In this document: positions 7,431 through 14,689 of the stretch, piece by piece | Position numbering within the stretch: the first letter of the stretch is position 1 | Layout: each line of letters opens with the position of its first letter | Source: an uncultured Clostridia bacterium | GTDB taxonomy: Bacteria; Bacillota; Clostridia; Oscillospirales; Butyricicoccaceae | NCBI GenBank assembly: GCA_910589115.1 | Contig: CAJUSB010000056.1 | Coordinates: forward strand, 1 to 20,570 | Length of the DNA stretch: 20,570 bases | Reading direction: 5' to 3' | Made by a program: the position numbers and the translations under genes | Notes under the pieces: model-generated | Database searches by the model: none | Seen by the model: only the letters and a program-made list of their open reading frames with translations | What the model was told of the DNA's origin: nothing

Positions 7431-7578
7431 GTCTTCTTTAATTTATTGGGAAAAATATTTGAAAAAAAGGGATTTCCTGGTTTTGCTGCAAAAAATTCCT
7501 TTGGTTAATCGAAACAGGATATTTTTCCGGTGATTTAGCCGCTGGGACAGATGTAATATTTCAAATAGCTGCAATCTA

Positions 7579-7607
7579 TTGCATGAAAGCGTACAAACGT
7601 ATATACT
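7579..7607 (+). promoter_or_regulatory. Sigma-A type promoter for the WG-repeat protein gene
   Basis: -35 TTGCAT (7579-7584), 17-base spacer, -10 TATACT (7602-7607). Predicted start is near 7614, giving a leader of about 30 bases with GAGGGAAAG as ribosome binding site before ATG 7646. Confidence 0.7.
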
Positions 7608-7645
7608 GGAAACTAGAAAAAGCCTAAGAACCCGAGGGAAAGATT

Positions 7646-9586
7646 ATGAACCGATATATGAGAAGCCTGCTGCTTTCCCTGCTGGCCCCTGCGCTGCTTT
7701 TGGCAGCGGCAGAAGCAGCGTCGTTCCCGGTCTCTGCGACGGATGAGACGGGCGTGACGCGTTGGGGATATATCAGCGACAGTGGCAGCCAGATAACAGA
7801 ATTTATTTACAGTACAGCCGGGGAGTTCGGACAGAACGGCCTAGCTGCCGTCACCAACGAGGAAGGTCAGCTTGCGTTGCTCCATGAAAACGGTACGCTT
7901 GCGACTGATTGGCTGGAGATGCCCCGCCGCGTCACTACGGACGGACGGTGGCAGGCGCTGGAATACGACGGTTATACGGAATATTATGACAGCGACGGCA
8001 GCCTTGTCGGCAGCGTGGAGGGAGCGGTAGGATTCCCGGGCGATGGACTTGTCGTGGCCACTGGCCGGACAGGACGGCGCACGCTTTATGGATACAGCGC
8101 CCTGCGTCCCGAGCCTGCGGAGGCTGGAACGCAGGACGGTGCAGCCGGACAGGCGGCAGTCAGCCAAGACCAAACTGCGGAGAAGGAGAACCCCGCAGAA
8201 GCTGGTGAAAAGCCCGTGCAGCCGGAGGCCGCAGCCCCGAAGGACGGCGGCGCGGAGGCGGAAGATCGTGCTGCAAAGCCGGGCGCTGCACCGGAGGAAG
8301 ACGGGAAGTCAGATTCTGCACCAGAGGAGGAACGTTATGCCATTGAGCCGCAGTATCTGGCGGCGGGTGGCTTCCGGGATGGACGCGCGCTGGTACAGAC
8401 CGAGCGCGGCGACTATGCGGTAATCAACACGCGCGGACAAGTGCTCCGCGAGCTGCCGGAGGGCACCACGCCCACTGCACTTGATATTTATGATGACCAT
8501 ATCGTAATTTTGGAGATGCAGGGAAAATACGCGCTTTATTCGCTGGATAATATGCAGTTTGCGACCAGTTTTTCCTATGATGAAATCCTGCCTTTTGACC
8601 GGCGGGCGGCACGCTGCCGGGTGGGCAATCTTTGGGGGCTGATTACGGCTTCCGGCTCGGTTGTAATTGAGCCGACCTACCCATATCTTTCCTATATGGG
8701 AGAGGGCGTTTACGCGGCGCGCGGCACGGACCCCGGCGCTGCTGCCGTCAGTGAGACGGGCAAGGTGCTTTATTCTACTGGTACATATGTAGGCGGGTTC
8801 CAGACCTTTGCGCACGGTTATTCCTGGCATGGCCGTTTGGATGGCAGCGTAGTTTTCTTTAATACGATTGGAACCATTGCGCAGCCTGTCAGCGGTGCGG
8901 ATGACCCGCAGGTCATGACGGCCAAGGTAGCGCGTGTCACGCGTGACGGTGTGGATAGTTATATTGACATCCGTTCGGGACAGACGATTTACAGCAATGA
9001 CCGCAGCTATGATTTGGGGAATGGCATGGAGCTCAGCGCGGAGACCTATGAAAAGTATTTAGGGATGCGCCGGGACGGCACCGAATACGGCTATCATGTG
9101 GAGTATCCACAGCTTTCCGGCCACAGCAGCGAAGCGGTGCAGGCAAAGATCAATGACAAGATTCGCAGCTTCTTTGTTTCGGGCCCCAGCGGCGAACAGG
9201 AACGTTCTTTGGATGTGACTTTTGGTTTTTCGGTTGAAGGGCGTGTGCTGGTAGTTTGGGCCAACGGTGTAAGCGGGCTGGACACCAGCGCGGTGATATG
9301 GAATGATTCCATCGGGCTTGACCTGGTTACGGGTGATTGCTACACGGCTTATGATTCGTTGTTTCACAGTGGTGCGGCAGTTATTTTAAGTGGGCTTTTG
9401 CCCGAGGGTGCACCTTATTACGCATATCCGCGTATTGATTCCGAGGGTGTCACCTTTTTCCGGAACCATCCTGCGGAGCGTGGCGCACTGCCCTATGCGG
9501 AATCGGTACATCTGACATTCCAGGAGCTTGCTGGCGCGGTTGATTTTTCCGGTAGTTGTTACCGTGCGCTTACTGCGGGTAACTGA
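7646..9586 (+). CDS. Secreted WG-repeat protein with RsiV-like (DUF3298) C-terminal region
   Basis: This 646-residue protein has a signal peptide (hydrophobic core 8-22, likely cut after AEA near 24). WG-type repeats follow before and after a charged linker, recognisable by TRWGYISDSG, ERGDYAVINTRG and NLWGLITASG segments. Such repeats form beta structures in surface proteins of gut bacteria. Residues about 154-230 are an Ala/Glu/Pro-rich low-complexity linker. The last ~170 residues (from about 475) resemble the DUF4163/DUF3298 pair found in RsiV and PdaC: VQAKINDKIRSFF, GLDLVTGDCYTAYDSLF and a final VHLTFQELAGAV strand. The role is unknown; ligand or cell-wall binding outside the cell is likely. 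It is a single-gene transcript with its own promoter. A palindromic element starts about 20 bases after the stop. Confidence 0.8.
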   Translation: MNRYMRSLLLSLLAPALLLAAAEAASFPVSATDETGVTRWGYISDSGSQITEFIYSTAGEFGQNGLAAVTNEEGQLALLHENGTLATDWLEMPRRVTTDGRWQALEYDGYTEYYDSDGSLVGSVEGAVGFPGDGLVVATGRTGRRTLYGYSALRPEPAEAGTQDGAAGQAAVSQDQTAEKENPAEAGEKPVQPEAAAPKDGGAEAEDRAAKPGAAPEEDGKSDSAPEEERYAIEPQYLAAGGFRDGRALVQTERGDYAVINTRGQVLRELPEGTTPTALDIYDDHIVILEMQGKYALYSLDNMQFATSFSYDEILPFDRRAARCRVGNLWGLITASGSVVIEPTYPYLSYMGEGVYAARGTDPGAAAVSETGKVLYSTGTYVGGFQTFAHGYSWHGRLDGSVVFFNTIGTIAQPVSGADDPQVMTAKVARVTRDGVDSYIDIRSGQTIYSNDRSYDLGNGMELSAETYEKYLGMRRDGTEYGYHVEYPQLSGHSSEAVQAKINDKIRSFFVSGPSGEQERSLDVTFGFSVEGRVLVVWANGVSGLDTSAVIWNDSIGLDLVTGDCYTAYDSLFHSGAAVILSGLLPEGAPYYAYPRIDSEGVTFFRNHPAERGALPYAESVHLTFQELAGAVDFSGSCYRALTAGN

Positions 9587-9604
9587 TTGCTGCTCCCTTG
9601 GTTT

Positions 9605-9770
9605 CGCCTACGCGGCGGGCGGTCTTCCGCAGACAGCGCCAGAGGGACTTGTCCCTCTGGACTCCCATCCATCGCCTGCGGGCGGGACGAATGGGCTGGG
9701 CGTGCTTGTTTCCACGCTGTCCTTTTGGTGGGGGAAACGGGCAGATACAGAGTTAATTTTAGTGGATAAC
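9605..9770 (+). repeat. Palindromic intergenic element, copy B (left half plus decayed centre)
   Basis: The arm (9605-9665) contains one 17-bp CCTACGCGGCGGGCGGT unit and a perfect 9-bp hairpin CCAGAGGGA/TCCCTCTGG (9639-9660). A GC-rich palindromic block follows (9672-9689, identical over 18 bases to 4019-4036 and 20421-20438). The central hairpin is decayed: near 9713-9737 a GTCCTTTTGG core remains with mismatched flanks. The inverted right half is missing. Together with the next hairpin it fills most of the 376-base gap between the two secreted-protein genes. Confidence 0.8.
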
Positions 9771-9771
9771 G

Positions 9772-9803
9772 GGGCTGTGATTGATTACACAGCCCTGTCG
9801 ATG
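9772..9803 (+). terminator. Hairpin downstream of the WG-repeat gene, possible terminator
   Basis: An 8-bp perfect stem GGGCTGTG/CACAGCCC (9772-9779 with 9788-9795) with an 8-base loop, followed by TGTCGATGTTTT. The T-run is short and offset, so termination may be weak. Confidence 0.4.
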
Positions 9804-9891
9804 TTTTGGGCAAAAAGGGGCTTTTTTCCGAAACGGCGGAGGGCTTTACAATAAGTTTTCAAATTATTCACATAACAGGCGGAACTTTCCG

Positions 9892-9920
9892 TTGTGCCTG
9901 GCCGTCAAATGTGGTACACT
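9892..9920 (+). promoter_or_regulatory. Sigma-A type promoter for the acidic repeat protein gene
   Basis: -35 TTGTGC (9892-9897), 17-base spacer, -10 TACACT (9915-9920). Predicted start is near 9927. A strong GAGGAGG site (9949-9955) lies 7 bases before ATG 9963, which suggests high expression. Confidence 0.6.
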
Positions 9921-9962
9921 ATTTAGTAGAACACACCGGAATGAAAGTGAGGAGGCAACTCT

Positions 9963-12335
9963 ATGAGAAGTACAAAACGCTTGGGCGCATTGTTCATCGC
10001 CCTGGTCATGATTTTTACGATGATACCGATTACGACGGCCGGAGCGGCTGATTTGAGCGGGACCATCGTCCTGACCATGAACAGCACGGAATTTTCAGTC
10101 AACGGCACAAAAACCAAAATTGACGAGCAGGGTTCCAAGCCCGTGCAGGAGAAGGGATACACCATGCTCCCCCTGCGTGCAGTCATGGAAGCGACCGGCG
10201 GCACGCTGACCTATGACGGCGACACCCAGAAGATCACCATCACCCGCGGCGGCGACACAGTTGCCCTTTCGCTTGGCAGCAAGACGGCTGTTGTCAACGG
10301 CGCAAACCGCACCCTGGGCGCGGCTCCCTATGCGACCAATGGACGCACCATGGTACATATCCGTACCCTTGAGCTGTTCGGTATGAAGGTAGACTGGGAA
10401 GAAAAGACCAATAATGTAACGGTTCATTATGTCGAGCCGACCAAAATCTTTAATCTGACCCTTCAGAACGGCATGGGCACTGCTTACACCAGCATCCAGA
10501 TTGCTCCGATGCTGACCACCAGCGAGTCTGACTGGTCGGGCAACCTGCTCGGCGCGGATACCCTGAATGTCAATCAGAATCTGATTGTACAGGCTCCGAT
10601 TACTGGCAGCGGTTCCTATCAGCTGCGCTGCGGCTATGCAACATCTGGACAGACGATGTATCATACCATTCAGAATATCACCCTGACCGGCATGACCGAC
10701 CGTGCCACCATCCTGATGAACAGCACTACGAACCCCGGCATTTCGATTGACGGCGCATCGGCGACCAGCCGCACCATTCAGCTTTACGTTGTGAATAATA
10801 CCGGCACTACCATTCAGGCGCTGTATGGCAAGAAAACCAGTGATACATTCTATAATCAGAATAACAACCTGCTTTCTGCGGGCCAGATGCTGGTGAGCGG
10901 CGGTACTGCAACCGTGAATTTCAACTATGACAGCAATGTTTCCCAGTACAATTTCTTTGCACAGGCAACGACCGGCACCTATCTGCCTGAATATAAGAAT
11001 GTGAAACTGAACGTTGCAACCAGCGGACAGACCTTTGCAACCCTGACGCTTGGGCCCGATGGCCTGACCAACAGCTCTAACACCACGAACGGTACAAACG
11101 GCACGACAGGCGATACCGAGATTCGTTTCACAAACAATTCCGGCAGCACGATTTATGAACTGCGTGCCTCTACTTCCAGCCGCTCCACCAGCATTAAGAA
11201 CGGCGAAGTCATCTGGTCAGATACCAGCGGCCTGAAAAACGGCAAAACCGTTACCTTTAATATGGATATCGGTTCGTATAGCAAGTGGTACTTTGGTGCA
11301 TTTACTTCAAAGACCTCTTCCGCCAGCATTGCATACTCAGGTGAAGTCAACTTCAAAAAGACCAACTGTACCTATGCCAAGGTCGTTCTGGACGTGGACG
11401 ATGAGTATGAGCTCCAGGATTGGTGGGATTGCAGCGAGTGCGAGACCGATGAATATGATTACGATGACGATGATTACGAGGATGCAAAGGCCAGCGTAGT
11501 CGAACTGTTTGAGGATGCGAAGGCAGCGCATAAAAAGCTCGACAGCACCATTGATGAGGACGAGTATGACGACCTGAGCAGCAGCGAGCGCAGACACTAT
11601 GATTCTTCTTCCGGTTCTGGCAGCAGTTTCCGTACTTCCGATCATAAATTTGACGGCAAGGCGAGCAGCAGCAAGAGTGATGGTTCTGTAGACCTGGTAG
11701 TTCTGAACTCCATGACTGACAAGATTGAAGCACTCTATGCAATCGAAAAGAGCGATTACACGAGCAAAATGTCCTCTTATGATTATGAAGACATTGAGGA
11801 CGACAACGACTTTGTCGAGCTGTTTGACGGAAGCACCCTCAAGGCAGAAAGCTATGAATTCATCTCTGACGCGCTGAATAACGACACTACTTATTATTTT
11901 GCAGTGTTTGATTCCACAAAGAGCAGCGCGAAGCCCATCAACACCATTAACAAGTTCAGCATCAAGGTGGATGATGATGCTGATTACGCAGTCATGAATA
12001 TCAAGAGCAAGAGCACCTGCACTACCTTTGATTCAGAGGATGGACAGTATCTGATCTGGATTGAAAACGATTCTGGTGAGGATATTAAGAAGGTCAGCTT
12101 TACAGAAGATACCTCCAGAAGCGCGAAAACAGTAACAAGCTCCGCCATTGATGATGAGGAGTTTGCAAGTGTAGTGCTTGACACCGATTCATACGGCGAT
12201 GACTGGGATATCGAGGTTATATTCGATGGCAATTATGACGATATTGATGATGACATTAGTCTTGACGATTATGATTATGGCTTCATCCATATGGTTATTG
12301 GCAAGAAGGACATCAATTTCAATGAAGCGGATTAA
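9963..12335 (+). CDS. Secreted acidic protein: stalk (copper amine oxidase N-like) domain plus five beta-rich repeats
   Basis: This 790-residue protein has a signal peptide (cut near AGAA, residue 28) and a stalk-type domain (about 35-155) with the usual MLPLRAVMEATGG and NGRTMVHIRTLELFG motifs. Such domains anchor or present other domains at the surface; it is not an enzyme domain. I see five related ~100-residue segments starting near 159, 268, 384, 573 and 693. Each opens with a strand such as LYVVNNTGTTIQALY, IRFTNNSGSTIYELR, LVVLNSMTDKIEALY or LIWIENDSGEDIKKV and contains an ALYG/WYFGAF/YYFAVF-like strand. Between repeats 3 and 4 lies a very acidic D/Y/E segment (about 477-509), then a Ser-rich stretch (538-574). 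The acidic runs suggest calcium binding or extended linkers. The function is unknown. It has its own promoter and a strong terminator. Confidence 0.75.
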   Translation: MRSTKRLGALFIALVMIFTMIPITTAGAADLSGTIVLTMNSTEFSVNGTKTKIDEQGSKPVQEKGYTMLPLRAVMEATGGTLTYDGDTQKITITRGGDTVALSLGSKTAVVNGANRTLGAAPYATNGRTMVHIRTLELFGMKVDWEEKTNNVTVHYVEPTKIFNLTLQNGMGTAYTSIQIAPMLTTSESDWSGNLLGADTLNVNQNLIVQAPITGSGSYQLRCGYATSGQTMYHTIQNITLTGMTDRATILMNSTTNPGISIDGASATSRTIQLYVVNNTGTTIQALYGKKTSDTFYNQNNNLLSAGQMLVSGGTATVNFNYDSNVSQYNFFAQATTGTYLPEYKNVKLNVATSGQTFATLTLGPDGLTNSSNTTNGTNGTTGDTEIRFTNNSGSTIYELRASTSSRSTSIKNGEVIWSDTSGLKNGKTVTFNMDIGSYSKWYFGAFTSKTSSASIAYSGEVNFKKTNCTYAKVVLDVDDEYELQDWWDCSECETDEYDYDDDDYEDAKASVVELFEDAKAAHKKLDSTIDEDEYDDLSSSERRHYDSSSGSGSSFRTSDHKFDGKASSSKSDGSVDLVVLNSMTDKIEALYAIEKSDYTSKMSSYDYEDIEDDNDFVELFDGSTLKAESYEFISDALNNDTTYYFAVFDSTKSSAKPINTINKFSIKVDDDADYAVMNIKSKSTCTTFDSEDGQYLIWIENDSGEDIKKVSFTEDTSRSAKTVTSSAIDDEEFASVVLDTDSYGDDWDIEVIFDGNYDDIDDDISLDDYDYGFIHMVIGKKDINFNEAD

Positions 12336-12350
12336 CTGAAAATTCATTTT

Positions 12351-12387
12351 AGCCCCCCGACTTTTTCAGTCGGGGGGCTTTCTTTCC
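12351..12387 (+). terminator. Strong Rho-independent terminator
   Basis: A perfect 12-bp stem AGCCCCCCGACT/AGTCGGGGGGCT (12351-12362 with 12368-12379) with a 5-base loop, then TTCTTTCC. It closes the acidic repeat protein gene 15 bases after its stop. Confidence 0.93.
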
Positions 12388-12398
12388 GTCTGAAACTA

Positions 12399-12407
12399 TG
12401 TTATACT
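12399..12407 (+). promoter_or_regulatory. Extended -10 promoter for the ArsC/Spx-family gene
   Basis: TGTTATACT provides a TG-N extension and a TATACT -10. The -35 position (TTTCTT, 12379-12384) is poor, as is common for extended -10 promoters. Predicted start is near 12414, giving a ~75-base leader before ATG 12490. Confidence 0.55.
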
Positions 12408-12489
12408 AATTTTATTCTGCGCACGGCGGCAAAATAACCGTCAGACAGCGCGTTGAAAGAGATGAAACAGGTTATATAGTGAGGTTTCC

Positions 12490-12825
12490 ATGAATATCCA
12501 AATTTTTGGCAAACAGAAATGCTTTGACACGAAAAAAGCCGAGCGCTGGTTTAAGGAGCGCCGGATTCCATACCAGTTGGTCAAGCTGGATAAATACCCG
12601 ATGTCACGCGGGGAATTTGACAGTGTATCCCGCGCACTTGGCGGCTATGAACAGCTGATTGATCCGAAAGCGAAAGACGCTGCATCGCTGCAATACCTTG
12701 CCTATGAGGAAGACAAAATCGTGAAATTATTAGATTATCCTGAACTGATGCGGACGCCGGTTGTTCGCAATGGCCGACAGGCCACAGTTGGTTACTGCCC
12801 GGATACCTGGGCAGCGTGGCAATGA
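12490..12825 (+). CDS. ArsC/Spx/YffB-family thioredoxin-fold protein with a single N-terminal cysteine
   Basis: This 111-residue protein begins with a beta strand and QKCFDTKKAERWF. C11 corresponds to the catalytic Cys of ArsC-like proteins, but the CxxC of Spx is absent (C-F-D-T). The LRTPVV region is present (MRTPVVRNG, about 87-95). The family includes glutaredoxin-dependent arsenate reductases, the RNA-polymerase regulator Spx and YffB-like proteins of unknown role. The length fits the short YffB/ArsC group. A second Cys (C102 in GYCPDTW) could form a disulfide, but its spacing is not standard. GTGAGG lies 5 bases before the ATG. The stop overlaps the next gene's ATG by 4 bases, so this cytoplasmic protein is coupled to an exported one. 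No other arsenic-resistance gene is nearby, so arsenate reduction is unlikely. Confidence 0.85.
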   Translation: MNIQIFGKQKCFDTKKAERWFKERRIPYQLVKLDKYPMSRGEFDSVSRALGGYEQLIDPKAKDAASLQYLAYEEDKIVKLLDYPELMRTPVVRNGRQATVGYCPDTWAAWQ

Positions 12826-14498
12826 GAAGCGGACGCGCCGTTAGGCGCTTGCTGATTTGCTGTATGCTGCTTGCGTTCGCCTCCGTTCCGGCGGAGGCAG
12901 TTGAAACAGCCGGGACGGCTGCTCCATCCGGCACTGCGGCACCCGCAGGCACACCAGCCCCGGCGGATACAACCACGCCGACCAGCACAACGGCTCCAAC
13001 GGATACAACCGCGCCCACTGGCACATCAGCTCCGACAGATACAACCACACCCGCAGGCACACCGGCCCCAACGAATACAACCACGCCCGCTGGTACAACG
13101 GCACCTACAGGCACACCCGCCCCTGCCGTTCCGGTTGCGTCGAACAGCAGCATTGCCTTTACAATGAATGCCGGGACAGTATATACGGATTCGTCAACAA
13201 CGGCCCGTGGAGATGCTTTCATAGATTCCCGTGCGTATTCCTATCCAGACGGCTCGCGCCTGTCCATGCAGCGTATCCGTACCAAAGATGCCGGTGCTCC
13301 CGCGCAGGATCTTGGCAAAATGACCGTCAGCGGCAGTGAGGGATTGCTCCGCTGGTATGACAAACAGGAAGCGGTCTGGCATGTTGTCCCGCTCAAGGCG
13401 GGCACATATCCTGCCGGAACCTATCACATCAGCACCGATAAAGGCAGCGCAATTATTGTTCCGTCCCAAACCTATCTTGACCATAGCAACGGGATGATCG
13501 AACATTTGCCAGCCTGTAATGGTACGCTGGTCATCAGTGAAGTACAGGACGGCTTTTTATTCACACTGCGCACACCGGCGCTGCCTGCCAATGTGCACGC
13601 CGAATGGTTCCTGCTGCGTTCCGCTAATCAGCTGGTAGACTGGAACCGTGCGGAATCCGCACAGAAATGGTCGATTTATTCCTTTATCGGGGATAACCGC
13701 TGGTGCATGACCGGATATTATTATCTTGCGCCCGAAAGCTATTATCCTGCCGGGGCAAATTATTACCATAACCTGCCCGCCGCCTATATTGCCGGGCGCA
13801 TGATGCGGGATGAAGGGCAGCCAGCGTCCGCCTTTTTGGGGCTGGCTATGCTGGACGTAATGGGCGGCTTATGCAATGAGGAGGGCTATTGGCCCTCACT
13901 TTCCGGCAGTGTCTGGCTGCGGGACGATTACGGCATTGAGCCGGGATATTTTGATACGCGATTCAATGTGGATCTTGCAACGGCGCAGCTGAATGCAGTC
14001 AACCGCTACGGCATTTCCGAGTGGAAAACCGGGCTGATCCGGTTCGGCGACTACCTGCGCGGCTATTGTGAACGGCATCATTTTTCCTTTGACCTGGAGG
14101 GACGGCCGGGCTGGCTGGTGCAGGATTATGCCCATAAGAACGGCGGCAGCCCGACGCACAGTTCCTTAAATCATCATGCGGCAATCGCGGTTTTCCTCTA
14201 CCGGCTGACCACGCTGACGGGTGAAAAGCGTTTTGCGGACACTGCCGAAATACTGACCTGTGGAATTGAACATTCGGCCAGCCAATGGCTGAAACCGGAT
14301 GGTGATTTATATTACGCATATATGCCGGATGGCAGCTTTGACCGGGCAGACTATCCATACCTGACCTATAATGATTTGCTTGAGCTGCAATCTTGTGTTT
14401 CTGCTGCACGCGGGGCGGCCAGCGGGGCGTTGGACACACTGCTGACAAGCAAGCGCCAGTGGATGGATGCACGAGGAATTGTAGAATACAATCAGTAA
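12822..14498 (+). CDS. Exported protein: Thr/Pro/Ala-rich linker and helical-barrel-like C-terminal domain
   Basis: This 558-residue protein has a signal peptide (RRLLICCMLLAFASVPAEA, cut near 25). Residues about 30-105 are a Thr/Pro/Ala/Gly linker with a 6-residue period (TAPTDT, TTPAGT), a typical site for surface glycosylation. A beta-rich region follows, and from about 280 a region rich in Trp/Tyr with repeated helices. It contains YHNLPAAYIAGRMM, YWPSLSGSVWLRDDYG and HSSLNHHAAIAVFLYRL (446-462). The pattern resembles the alpha/alpha-barrel C-terminal domain of D-glucuronyl C5-epimerase-like proteins, but I cannot confirm the family. If right, it would act on a uronic-acid polymer outside the cell. 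Start ATG 12822 overlaps the previous stop; an in-frame GTG at 12816 is an alternative. Codon use is like its neighbours. Confidence 0.7.
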   Translation: MRSGRAVRRLLICCMLLAFASVPAEAVETAGTAAPSGTAAPAGTPAPADTTTPTSTTAPTDTTAPTGTSAPTDTTTPAGTPAPTNTTTPAGTTAPTGTPAPAVPVASNSSIAFTMNAGTVYTDSSTTARGDAFIDSRAYSYPDGSRLSMQRIRTKDAGAPAQDLGKMTVSGSEGLLRWYDKQEAVWHVVPLKAGTYPAGTYHISTDKGSAIIVPSQTYLDHSNGMIEHLPACNGTLVISEVQDGFLFTLRTPALPANVHAEWFLLRSANQLVDWNRAESAQKWSIYSFIGDNRWCMTGYYYLAPESYYPAGANYYHNLPAAYIAGRMMRDEGQPASAFLGLAMLDVMGGLCNEEGYWPSLSGSVWLRDDYGIEPGYFDTRFNVDLATAQLNAVNRYGISEWKTGLIRFGDYLRGYCERHHFSFDLEGRPGWLVQDYAHKNGGSPTHSSLNHHAAIAVFLYRLTTLTGEKRFADTAEILTCGIEHSASQWLKPDGDLYYAYMPDGSFDRADYPYLTYNDLLELQSCVSAARGAASGALDTLLTSKRQWMDARGIVEYNQ

Positions 14499-14689
14499 TT
14501 ATATGAAGTGATATTACGCATTGTATTTATACAATATGTAATCAATAAATTCCTATAAGAAGGAATGATAACAGGGTGTGATCGTCTTTTGCGGCGGTCA
14601 CACCTTGCAGTATCCGGGCAAACGTATGATAAAATACAAAATGTAATTTTATGAAATGATATTACAAAATGTAATTTCCGGAGGCGCCC
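14499..14689 (+). promoter_or_regulatory. Regulatory region upstream of the O-acyltransferase gene with palindromic repeats
   Basis: This AT-rich gap holds an imperfect inverted repeat (14513-14542, core palindrome ATTGTATTTATACAAT at 14520-14535), a GGTGTGA/TCACACC hairpin (14575-14604) and two direct copies of TACAAAATGTAATTT (14635-14649 and 14663-14677). The second copy lies in palindrome ATTACAAAATGTAAT (14661-14675). A 23-base block beginning ATGAA(G/A)TGATATTAC occurs at both ends of the gap with 19 identities (14503-14525 and 14651-14673). A possible extended -10 TGATAAAAT is at 14627-14635 with TTGCAG at 14605-14610 (19-base spacer). The repeats flank and overlap the region a repressor would occupy. 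Confidence 0.5.

Noticed and set aside
7449..7528. 10-bp inverted repeat GGAAAAATAT/ATATTTTTCC in the divergent promoter region
   Set aside because: The halves are 60 bp apart in very AT-rich DNA, so a chance match is likely and no other support was seen.
12581..13222. 213-residue Val/Gly/Ala-rich open frame on the minus strand
   Set aside because: It is the reverse reading of the Thr/Pro/Ala linker. The pseudo-repeats (VPVGAVV) mirror the DNA repeat and the frame spans two real overlapping genes.
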